DNA of 64,000 bases from Ahaetulla prasina (taxonomy: Eukaryota > Chordata > Lepidosauria > Squamata > Colubridae): positions 6,171,959-6,235,958 of the forward strand of contig NC_080543.1 in the NCBI RefSeq assembly GCF_028640845.1, written 5' to 3'. The position numbers were made by a program, and so were the translations under genes. The notes beneath the pieces were generated by a model. The model made no database searches and was not told where the DNA came from. It was given only the letters and a program-made list of their open reading frames with translations. Shown here one piece after another: positions 47,401 through 59,600 of the stretch (the first letter of the stretch is position 1; the number at the start of each line of letters is the position of its first letter).

Positions 47401-50400
47401 GATAAGTGGACATAAGGTGGACTTGAAACCAGAGATGTTCTTACTTGGGATACTAACCAGAACTTATAGTAAAGATATTCAGTATTTGATATTACACATA
47501 ATTACGGCAGCAAGAATTGCCTACGTACAGCTCCGGAAAAATGAAAATAGAATAGAATAGAATAGAATAGAATTTTTTATTGGCCAAGTGTGATTGGACA
47601 CACAAGGAATTTGTCTTGGTGCAGATGCTTTCAGTGTACATAAAAGAAAAGATACCTTCATCAAGAATCATAAGGGACGACATTTAATGATAGTCATAGG
47701 CTACAAATAAGCAATCATATATATATAGAATATAGAATAGAATAGAATAGAATAGAATAGAATAGAATAGAATAGAATAGAATAGAATAGAATAGAATTT
47801 TTTATTGGCCAAGTGTGATTGGACACACAAGGAATTTGTCTTGGTGCATAAGCTCTCAGTGTACATAAAAGAAAAGATACGTTCATCAAGGTACAACATT
47901 TACAACACAATTGATGGTCAATATATCAATATAAATCATAAGGATTGCCAGCAACAAGTTACAGTCATACAGTCATAAGTGGAAAGAGATGGGTGATGGG
48001 AACCATGAGAAGATTAATAGTAGTGCAGATTTAGTAAATAGTTTGACAGTGTTGAGGGAAAAAGATACCAACAGAGGAAGAAACAATCAAGAAAATTCTG
48101 GACTGTGCGGAGATGGACAAATTAACAAAAGAAATAAAGGAAAAGGAAGAGACAGAATATTATCAAATACGGACCAAATGTTACGAGTGGTTGGAGAATA
48201 GAAAAACCGAATCGAAAAAAAAAGGATGGAGAAGAGAAGATAACAAATGTGTAAAATATTGTAAATAAATGAAACCAGATGTAAAGGGACGATAAAGTCA
48301 AAGATAGTAAAAAAGAAAGGAAAAAGGATGGAGAAGAAAAGATAAAAGAAAGGAAAAAGAAAGGAAAAAGGTAATCTATAAAGCAGAAAGCTGACGGAAC
48401 GAAAACGTCATATAAAAAGAAAACACAGATTATGTGTTTATGTTATCTGTGTGTTGTGTTGTGTTGTGTTGTGTCTATGTAATAAAACCAATAAAAACTT
48501 TTAAAAAAAAATTCTTAAGCCTCCTTCGGCTTCCAAAAAGCTCCCTGCTCTTTCTATAAAACTGGGAAAAAAACTTAAAATGAAACGCGTAAAACCTGCA
48601 ACCCTCACACCCAGAAAAAAACTCTTATTTACAATTTCTCCCGGGAAATCTTACCTGCATTATATCCTGAAGTGTGTCCACAAAAAACAGTTCGGCCTCC
48701 ACCATATAAAACTCGGCCAGATGTCTACGGGTTTGAGAATTGTCGGCTCTGAAGGTCGGGCCAAACGTAAACACTTTCGTAAACGCCCTGCAAGGTGTAA
48801 AACGAGACGAAACAGGATGAGCTGCTGCCTGCTGGCTAGCGTGCAATGATGCGGAGATACACCTGAACATGGAAATGATCACCTACAGGTAGTCCTTGAC
48901 TTATAACCGTTCCGGTAGCCAGATAACCTGAATCTTTCTTGAGGTCTTAGCAAAGTTTTCAAGCAAGTGACATCAAAGCACCTGAAGGCAGGACAAGAAA
49001 CGATGGATGGAAACTAACGAAGGAGAGAAGCAACTCAGAACTACGGAGAAATTCCCTGACCGTGAGAACAATTCACCAGTGGAACAGCTTGCCACCAGAA
49101 GTTGTGGGTGTTTCGTCACTGGAGGTTTTTAAGAGGAAACTGGACTGCCACTTGTCTGAAATGGTATAAGTTCTCCTGCTTGAGCAGGGGGCTGGACTAG
49201 AAGACCTCCGAGGTCCCTTCCAGCTCTATTCAGATTCAGACAATGGGTTCCTGTAACTAACACCACATTTATCTCCAAGGAGTTGTAGATGGGAATTTCT
49301 TAAGAAGAGTTCGGACAACCAATTTGTCAGAAACGGTAAAGGGTCTTCTGCTTGAGCGGGGGGCGGGGGGGGAGGGGGTTTGGACTAGATGACCTCCAAG
49401 GTCCCTTTCAACTCTTGTTATTCTTAAACCAACGAGAAAAACGATGAAGGCAACCAATGCACAAGCGATTCTGAAGGCAAGACAAAGGAGGGGCCTCTGT
49501 GGCTCAGGCTGGTAAGACAGTCTGTTATTAACAGCAGCTGCTTGCAATTACTGCAGGTTCAAGCCCCACCAGGCCCAAGGTTGACTCAGCCTTCCATCCT
49601 TTATAAGGTAGGTAAAATGAGGACCCAGATTGTTGGGGGCAATAAAAGTTGACTTTGTATATAAATATACAAATAGGATGAAGACTATTGCTAACATAGT
49701 GTAAGCCGCCCTGAGTCTTCGGAGAAGGGCGGGATATAAATAAAAATAAAAAATAAAAATATCAAGACTTGATCCCAGAGAAAAACAGATAGCGCCCCAA
49801 AAGAAGGAAGAAACGAAAATGCGACGTGGATGAGGTTATGCTAATTGTAGATATGAAAAGAAGCACCTGGTAGAATGAGGATGTCAACCAGAAAAAAAAT
49901 TGAATATACAGGAAATTGATTACTGCAAAAAAAAAAGAAATGCTGAGAGGAAGATGCCGTGTTATGTATGGGGGGAAAGAGAGAATTGCAAAGAATGCGA
50001 TTAATATATAATTATTCCCAGAATGAAGCCCCAGCATCTTAAAAGTGGCCAAATTTGAAAAGCACGGATCTGAACGGAATGAATGAGGATTGAAAATGGA
50101 AAACAAATACAGGAAGGAAGAGAGAAAAACTGGGTTGGCTAGAGTAATGAAGCTCTTTAAAAAAACAACTGGCAAGTTTAAAGGAAGGCAATATACAGAT
50201 TTAACAGATTAACAAGAGTCGGAAGGGACCTTGTAGGTCATCTAGTCCAACCCGCCCCCCCCCCCGCCCAAACAGGAGACCCAGAGTTGGATATGACTTG
50301 GTTGTTAGGCTACAAAGGTGAGTCATAAACCAGGTTTAGCTACCTTCCTTCTCTTTTTTTTTTTTACCTCATGGATATCAGGTAGTCCTCGACTTACGAC

Positions 50401-51604
50401 CAGAATCAGGATCAGAATTTCCACTGCTAAGCAAGGCGGTTAAGCGAGCTGGGCACTGGTTTTACCTTTTTTTTTTTTTGGTCGTTGACATTAAGTGAAT
50501 TGCTGCAGTCGTTAAGTGAATGACTGGGAAGGGCTCAAACCAGGATCGTGTGATCCGTCGTAAAATACAGGGCCGTTGCCAAGCTCCCAAATTCTGACCA
50601 CGTAACCGTGGAGATGCTAGGATGGTCATAAGTAGAAGGACCGATTGTAAGTTATTTTTTTTTAAGTGCTGTTGTATTTCCCAATAACAGTCGTAAATCG
50701 AGGACTACCTATAATCATTCCAACATGGCAATTGGTATAGATCCAAATAACTGATTAAAGCAAAAATTCTTCATTTAACAACGAAACAGGGTTTCTTTCA
50801 TGAGAAGACTCAGGAGATAGGGGTTGAAGACATGAAGATTTCTTCAGCTTTCTTCCTATTTTACTATTATCAATTGTTTGATAACAAACTAAAATTGTTA
50901 TTTTAGTTTGTATTTATATGTATTTTTAATTGCCTGTGAACCGCCCTGAGTCCCTAGGGAGATAGGGCGGTATATAAATATGAAAAATAAATCAATCAAT
51001 CAATCAATCAATTACTTCCTTTAAATACTTAAACGACAACATTACACAATACGTTTTGTTGTGAGAGGATGGATAAACTCCAATGCAAGATATGCACAGG
51101 CAGTTCTCGACTTACGACCACAACGGAGACCAAAAAATTTCCCTTGCTGAGCGAAAAGAGTTCTTAAAAAAAGAGTTTTGTCCCATTTTACGACCCCTTC
51201 TTGCCGCAGCGGTTAAGCGAATCATTGCCGTTGTTCGGTTCGTCACACGGTCCTTAAGTGAATCTTGCCTTCCCCGTTGACTTTGCTTGTCAGAAAGTGG
51301 CAAAAGGGGATCACGTGACACACACACACACCCCCGCCCGGGACACTGCAACTGTCATAAGTACATGCCAGTTGCCAAAGATCTGAATTTTGATCCTACG
51401 GTCCTGGAGATAACGGCAACGGTCGTAACTCTGAAAAATGGTCATGAATCATTTTTCTCAGGGCTGTTGTAACTTTCAAACGGTCACCAAACAGATGGTC
51501 GTAAATTGAGAACCGTGTCTTAAAAAAAAGTTTTTTTTCTTCCTAAAATATCGTCCCCATCCACCTACTGCATTTTTCAGAGTCTAAGACGCACCTTTCT
51601 CCCC

Positions 51605-51635
<31 letters not shown>

Positions 51636-54600
51636 TATTCAATTTTTATACCGCCCTTCTCCCGAAGGACTCAGGGCGGTGTACAGCCAAGATAAAACAA
51701 AATGATACAAAAATATACAGTTAAAATACAAATTAAAAAACTTATTATCTAGTTGGCCTAAAAATATATAAAACTAAAAACCCCATTAAAATTAGTAATA
51801 AATTTAAAACCAATAAAATTTAGGCCAGCCCCGCGCGAATAAATAGATGTGTTTTCAATTTGCGGCGGAAGGTCCGAAGGTCAGGTATTTGGCGTAAACC
51901 CGGGGGAAGTTCGTTCCAGAGGGTGGGAGCCCCCACAGAGAAGGACCTTCCCCTGGGGGCTGCCAGCCGACATTGCTTGGCGGACGGCACCCTGAGAAGT
52001 CGTTCTCTGTGAGAGCGTACGGGTCGGTGGGAGGCATGCGGTAACAGCATAAAAGTGGGTGAAAATTTAGGTGCGTCTTATAGACCGATTATGGGCGTTT
52101 TTGGCCACTGAACCCTCCATGCGTCGTGTTTTCGCTCTTCCAGGCCCCCAGAAGCTCTCTGCAATGCTCCGCACGGCCTGTTTTTGCCAAAAATGGGCCC
52201 GTTTCCACCAAAAACGGTACTTATCACAGTTGCAGTGTCCCGGGGTGTGTGTGTGTGTGTGTCACGTGATCCCCTTTTGCCACTTTCTGACAAGCAACGT
52301 CAACGGGGAAGGCAAGATTCACTTAACGACCGTGTGACTAACCGAACAACGGCAATGATTCGCTTAACCGCTGCGGCAAGAAGGGGTCGTAAAATGGGAC
52401 AAAACTCTTTTTTAAAGAACTCTTTCGCTCAGCAAGGGAAATTTTTTGGTCTCCGTTGCGGTCGTAAGTCGAGAACTGCCTATGCATATCTCGCATTGGA
52501 GTTTATCCATCCTCTCACAACAAAACGTATTGTGTAATGTCGTCGTTTTAAGTAATTAAATGTAGTAATTGATATTAGTAAAATAGGAAGAAAGCTGAAA
52601 AAATGAAGACTCCCATCTCCTGAGTCTTCTCATTAAAGAAACCCTGTTTCGTTGTTAAATGAAGAATTTTTGCTTTAATCAGTTATTTGGATCATGTTGG
52701 AATAATTATAGGTAGTTTTTAGCCTCCCATATCGTGTTTTTGCCCTCCCTGGCCCCCAGAAGTACTCTGCAGGCCAAAAACGGATGCATTTTCGGTGAAA
52801 ATGCGCCCATTTCTGCCGAAAACAGGCCATGCGGAGCACTGCAGAGTGCTTCTGGGGGCCTGGGGAGGGCGAAAATCTGACACACGGTGGCCAGAAACTA
52901 TTTTTTTTCTTGTTTTCCTCCTGTAAATTTAGGTGCATCTTATAGTCCGGTGCGTCTTACAGTCCGAAAAATACGGTAATTCGTCTGTTCTAATCCATTA
53001 AAGGTTGAGTTGTGAAGCCCCTTTGAAGATCTTAGGAGTGGCATTTTGGCTCCGATTGAAGGAATTTCTCTTCAAATATATCTATGATATATATCTATAG
53101 CTCCTCTAAATTTAGTTTGCATTTGATCTATTTAGAAGACCTCTGTCTGTTTGGGGTTTTTCAAAATAAAAAAGGAACAAGGAGTTGTTGAAGAACAAAG
53201 TGTGAAGCACAAACCCGACAGTGTGTATTGTACACCGAACAGCCTGTTTATTTATTCTTACCGGGTGATGCTGTAAATAGACCGAGATGACATCAGAATA
53301 TAGAGGTTTTGAACGATGTTAAAATAATCAGCTGGATTATTTTACTGATTATTACAGGTGGCCTTTATAACCATTCATTTAGTGGCCATTGGAAGTTAAC
53401 ACAGCACTGAAAAAAGTGACTAGTGACCGTTTTTCACACTTACGACCAATGCAGCATCACGCGATCAAAATTCGGACGCTCGGCAACTGACTCACATTTA
53501 TGACGGTCGCGGTGTCCCGGGGTCACGCGATCCCCTTTTGCGACCTTCTGACAAGCCAAGACAAGGGGGAAGCGGGATTCACTTAACGACCGTGTCACTA
53601 ACTTAGCAGCAGTGATTCCTTTAACAACTTGGCAACTTGGTCATTAAACGGGGGCAAAACTCAACTGTCTCACTTAGTAACAGATATTTTGGGCTCAACT
53701 CTGGTCGTAAATCGAGGACCACCGGTATCGCGGACTAAAATCATGCTTAAAACCCCGGGTTTTGACCTAGGCTTCCCAAGAGCACGAAGCAGGCTCCTTG
53801 TCCCGATAAAAACCCCTTTTTTATTAAGTTACTGTGAATTTTTCTCATTCACATCCAGCAAATTCTCCCGAGGGAGAATTTACAGTCAGACCTTATCTAG
53901 GTTGGAGAGCTGCCAGACCGATATCTTCAAAACTTGGCAAGGAATCTCTGAGAGTCACAAACCAATTAAGCAAATTAATTGTCTCCTGCAAACTCCATTC
54001 TCCTTTTGTTCCTCTTTCATTCCCTCTGGGAGGGGCCCTTCACCGTCCACCTGTGGCCTTACTCCCAAGTCGACCCTTGTTCCTCAGCTCTTCCCTTCGT
54101 CTGGCAACTCTGCGCATGCGCACACTGGGAACAGGCTCCAGCTGTTCATCTGCCTCACTGATGTCTGACTCCGAAGGCAGCTGATAACTGGCAAACGGCC
54201 CTGGCCCCCTCTCTGCCTCCGACGCAGAGCTCTCATCAGAGCCTCCAGGACTGGCCCATGTTCCTCCCCAACCTCCTCACTCTCCGAATCTGCCGCCAGC
54301 TCTGCTGGCCGCTGGCGGGCCACAACATCCCGTGAGCCATACCCACTCATGACTTCCAAATGGAGTTGTCCGGAAACCGTAAGAAACGCCGGAATATTGA
54401 AGAAGTGATGTTCTTCTCCCGGTTTTTGCTCTTCACTTGCAGGCTGCAGGAATTAAACAGTAGGGAAAAAAATTAATGAATCCATTCTGGAATTGGGTTA
54501 ATCTTTCCCCCAAAGTCAGCCAAACGCCAGCCCTCCGAGTATTTTTAAACACATGGCTTGCGAAGGAACGTACGGAAATCAAAATAAATACATTTAGCAG

Positions 54601-56531
54601 CGTAGCCTAGCAACGAGCGTGAAAAAGTCACCTTTTGTCTTAAAAAAGATCAGCTCTGCAGAAAGACCTACACAGCAGGGGTGTGAAACTCAAGGCCCGG
54701 GGGTGCTTAGATCTGGCCCACGGGGCCGCCCTGGAAACAGCAAAGGATCGGCTTGTGGTGCCTCTGCCAGTGAAAACGGAGCTTGGGAGGGCCCTCCCAG
54801 GCCCCATTTTCGGTTATGACGGCCTCCTGCAGCTCTCTACTGGCAAAATTGGAGCTCCGTTTTCACTGGCAGAGAACTGTAGGAAGCTATTGCGGCCGAA
54901 AATGGGCCCCGGGAGGGGAGCATACCTGAGCTCCGTTTTTGCTGACAGAGGGGTACAGAAAGCCATTGCAGCCGAAAGCAGAACTTGGGAGTCAGGGGTG
55001 ATATTCACTTACCTTCGCTACCGGTGTTGTGACCCAGGCCCAAGAAGGTAGTAGGAAACTCAGTCAGTGTAAAAACAAACAAACTTTATTCGAACAGCTG
55101 AGAATTGCTTCATTCTCAGCGTAGTCCAACTAAATTAAAGCAAATTCCTCCCAACACAAATTCCTCAGTCCTATCGCCAACCTTGGTCCAATTAGGCAAA
55201 CTGCCAAAGGCCTTTCTTGGCAAAAGTTCAAAAGACGCCGATAGAAAACAAATGCAACAAGACAAAGCTATCAACGTTGTTTTCCAGCAAAGAGCCCAAA
55301 CGCCGTTGCTGGTCTTTTAAACCTTATGGGAGGGGCCAATCGTCTCTTGACCCTACTTCCGAGTCGTCCTCTTTGCTTGAGCTGCTGTTGCCTTCTGGCA
55401 GCTCTTCTCATGCGTGCATTAGGAACAGGCTCCTCCTGTTCCTCTGCCTCTCTGCTGTCAGCCTCTGGAGGCTCTGGAATCCGCAAATCACTCCCCGATG
55501 GCCCTGGCCCCACCTCTGCCTCCGACACAGAGCCCACATCTGGGCCTTCCCCTGACTCCAGGACTGGCCCATTGTCCTCCCCAGTCTCATCGCTGTCTGA
55601 CTCCGTTGCCAGCCGTTTGCAGGTAGCTGGTGGACCACAACAACCAGTTTGTAAATGTGAGAGCGCACCCCAATTCCGTGCATGCCCAGGGCCTTCCGCG
55701 CGTGTTTAGAGCATCAAAAATGTGGATAAATGGGATATGATTATGCCCGGGTGGATGGGCGGAGCCTCCCACAGCCGGCACGACCAGTTCGCCCGAACCG
55801 GATAGAACCGGCTGAATGCCACCACTGTCGGGAGCCCATTTTTGCTGACAGAGCTCTCAGGCCACCACAGATACCTTTCCCCCAATCATGAGTGATGTCA
55901 TGCTGGCCACGGCCACCTTGGCCACGGCCACCTTGGTCCCCGAGGTCAAACACAACCCTGATGCAGCCCTCAATTAAATCGAGTTTGACACCCCTGCTAT
56001 ACAATAAGCCTTGGAGGAAGAAACAGCCTTTGGGGCAACCACCAGGCGTCAGTGAGTTCTAGTCCTAATTTAGGCATGAAAACTGGCTGGGTGAATTTGG
56101 GCCAATTACCAGGAGACGGTGAGTTCTAGATGTGCCTTAGGTATGAAAACTGGCTGGGTGACTTTTGGCCATCCACCAGGAGACGGTGAGTTTTAGTCCC
56201 TCCTTTAGAAATGAAAGCTGGTTAACTATGGGCAGGTCCCTCTCTCTCTGAGACAACCTCACAGGGTTGCTGTTCTGAGGCTAATAGGAGGAGGTCGGCC
56301 ATTTAGGTATATTTGCCGCCCAGAGTTATTTGTAAAAATAATAAAGGGACTGCATGATTCGCTTAACAACCCTGGTGAAAACGATCATAAAATTGGATAT
56401 GACTCACTTAACCTTATTCATGGATTTTCTCCTATTGGAGACCCAATTCAGGCCCTCATGACATTTCCCAAGTAGCTGGATCGGAGTGTGTTAATATAAT
56501 ACAACTGGCAGTTGGATCAGAGGGGGAGGGG

Positions 56532-56621
<90 letters not shown>

Positions 56622-59600
56622 TATTAAATTTTTATACCGACCGTCTCCCGAAGGACTCAGGGCGGTTTACAGCCATAATAAGAAACAACAACAGTATACA
56701 CATAAAACCATAATTTAAAAAACTTATTATACAAATGGCCGAATTAAAACATTTAGAATAAAACCCCAAATTTTAAAATGTTAAAACATTAAAACTAGTT
56801 AAAATCCTATTAAAATCCTATGCCAGTCCTGCGCTAACAAACAAATAGGTCTTCAGCTCTCGGCGGAAAGTCCGAAGGTCCGGCAGTTGCCGAAGTCCAG
56901 GGGGAAGTTCGTTCCAAAGGGTGGGAGCCCCCACAGAGAAGGCCCTCCCCCTGGGGGCCGCCAGCCGACATTGCTTGGCGGACGGCACCCTAAGGAGTCC
57001 CTCTCTGTGCGAGCGTACAGGTCGGTGGGAGGCATTCGGTAACAGCAGGTGGTCCCGTAAGTACCCTCGCCCTAAGCCATGGAGCGCTTTAAAGTCACCA
57101 ACACCTTGAAGGGCACCCGAAAGACCACAGGTAGCCAGTGCAGACTACGCAGGAGAGGTATTACATGGGAGCAACGTGTGGCTCCCACTATCACCCGCGT
57201 AGCTGCATTCTGAACCAACTTGAGCCTCCGGGTACTCTTCAAGGGGAGCCCCATGTAGAGAGCATTACAGTAGTCCAAGTGAGAGGTAACCAGAGCATGA
57301 GTGACCGTGCATAAGGCATCCCGGTCGAGGAAGGGGCGGAACTGGCGAACCAGGCGAACCTGGTAAAAAGCCCTCCTGGCGACGGTCGTCAAATGATCTT
57401 CGAAAGACAACCGTCCATCCAGGACGTCCCAGCCTGCAGAACATCCATCGGTATTCATCTGGCTAACATCCTGTCAGTATGTGAGAGAGTTGAGGGGCTA
57501 TTGGAAACTCAAACAGTATTTGCTGTGTGAGCAAGAAGGGGACAGGAAGGAAGCTGGGCGTGGCGTAGCTCAAGCGTTCTGTAGTAAAGCTGCTTGCTGC
57601 TGTGAAAGTAAAACTGAAAGTGAAACTCCTCTCCTCTGCTTGTGTTTTGCATTTGGAACATTTCTTTTCAGGTTGGGGAGGGGGAGTACAACTCCTTGGC
57701 ATCAGAACGTGTTAATAATAATATTAGAAATACTAACGCTCTGATGATCATTTCAAAAAATCCTTTCTTAGTGAGAACCTAGAAGCCAAGAGAAACATAC
57801 GTGGCAAATTTCAAGTCTGTAGGCTTTACGTTTCTGGAGATTTCGTGATTAATGCGTCAGAGGTTTTCGCTTTTATATATATATATAATGTATTGGTATT
57901 AAGTTAAGAATAGATTAAATAATGAATATGATTGTAAATCTTAACCGTTATTGCACAAACATTGGTACCCAGACGACACACTGTTTAATAGCAGATGGAC
58001 TATTTGTACTAAAATAAAATTAAAAAAGAAAAGGTCACAAAATCAGACCTGAGTCACTTAAACCCCCTGCCTTGCTTAGCAACATAAATTCTTCTCTCAA
58101 TTGGGACCGTAAATCGAGGACTTATACGTTGGCTGGAAAGTCTGAAGCACCAATTCTCATTTCTTCCAAGCCGCCGAACTCGTTCGGCCAGCAAACGGTG
58201 CCAAAATTTAAGCCAAGGTATCTCATTTTGCAAAGATAATCGCCTGTTTATACAAAAGGTTGGAAGTGACCGGATCAGAAGAAAGAGGAGGCCCAAAGGA
58301 ATGGATTTTTAGAAATAAAATACTCTTTAAAGGGGGGGGGGGAAAGCTTCTATCCAACCCTTAAGACATTTGCATAGCAATTTGTGTGTGTCTGTGTTCA
58401 TTTTCGCTGCGGGAGCAATGAAACCAGCTAAAAGCATGTTAATTTAACGTTTCCATAAATGAATTTCATCTGTTTAAAAAACTGAGCGCTGCCAGGATTG
58501 TATCGCCCTGATTTTTCTGACTGGCCACTTAACCCATTGTCGACGTCGCAGAGGAAGTGAAGGCTCTTCTATATGTGCAGAGACACGAAACGGTAGACGA
58601 GAATCCAAAATTTTGCACCCAAAGGAAGGAAGAACGGAGTGCCATCCCGAACGGGCAGCGTGCAAGTTGTAAGCCGGCTAATTACCAGTTTCGATGTTGT
58701 GATGGGCCAGATCTGCCGTGTGGATGTAGCATGGAGACTGAGAATCTCTCTATGGCGAATCTTTCTTTCTTTCTATCCTGGCTTATGTTCAGACGTAACT
58801 CAGCAGACATATCCAATGCAACTTTCTCCACTTCTTTTCTACACAACAACTCTGTGAGGTGGGCTGGGATGAGAGAGAGGCAGGCACTCTCAACTGGCTT
58901 TCATGCCTACGTCTGGACTAGAACTCACAGTCTCCTGGTGACTGGCCCAAACTCACTCAATTGGTTTTCATGCCTAAGGCGGGACTAGAACTCACAGTCT
59001 CCTGATCATTGGCCCAAATTCACCCAGTCAGCTTTCATGCCTAAGGCGGACTAGAACTCACCATCTCCTGGTGATTGGTTCAAAGTCACCTAGTTGGCTT
59101 TCACGCCTAAGGCGGGACTAGAACTCACAGTCTCCTTGTGATTGGCTCAAAATCACTTGGCTTTCGTGCCTAAGGATGGACTAGAACTCTCAGTCTCCTG
59201 GTGATTGGCCCAAACTCACTCAATTGGCTTTCATGCCTAAGGCGGGACTAGAACTCACAGTCTCCTTGTGATTGGCCCAAATTCACCCAGTCAGCTTTCA
59301 TGCCTAAGGTGGAACTAGAACTCACTGTCTCCTGGTGATTGGCCCAAAGTCACCTAGTTGGCTTTCATGCCTAAGGCGGGACTAGAACTCAGAGTCTCCT
59401 TGTGATTGGCTCAAAATCACTTGGCTTTCGTGCCTGAGGATGGACTAGAACTCACAGTCTCCGGATAATTGGCCCAAAGTCACCTAGGCAGCTTTCATGC
59501 CTAGGCCAGGACTAGAACTCACAGTCCTCTGGTAATTGACCCAATTTTGACTAGACACTCAGTTGTTAAGCAAAGTGGTCATGAAGTGACCGTGCTTAAG

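Larger units (their letters stand above)
50704..52716. repeat. Large inverted duplication: arms 50,704-51,364 and 52,217-52,716
   Basis: The right arm is the reverse complement of the left across both MITE and non-MITE sequence: ACTCCAATGCAAGATATGCA pairs with TGCATATCTCGCATTGGAGT, and AACCCTGTTTCGTTG with CAACGAAACAGGGTT. The left arm contains a 138-bp LINE-tail insertion (50,876-51,013) missing from the right. The spacer is about 850 bases. Confidence 0.9.
54676..55996. mobile_element. hAT-like transposon split by an inner nest
   Basis: CAGGGGTGTGAAACTCAAGG at left and TCGAGTTTGACACCCCTG at right; flanks CTACACAG and CTATACAA (6/8). The original element is about 485 bases once the insert 54,993-55,835 is removed. 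Confidence 0.82.

Noticed and set aside
57072..57458. 128-codon ORF with [13 protein letters not shown]
   Set aside because: L2-clade LINE ORF2 fragment, disrupted and 5'-truncated.
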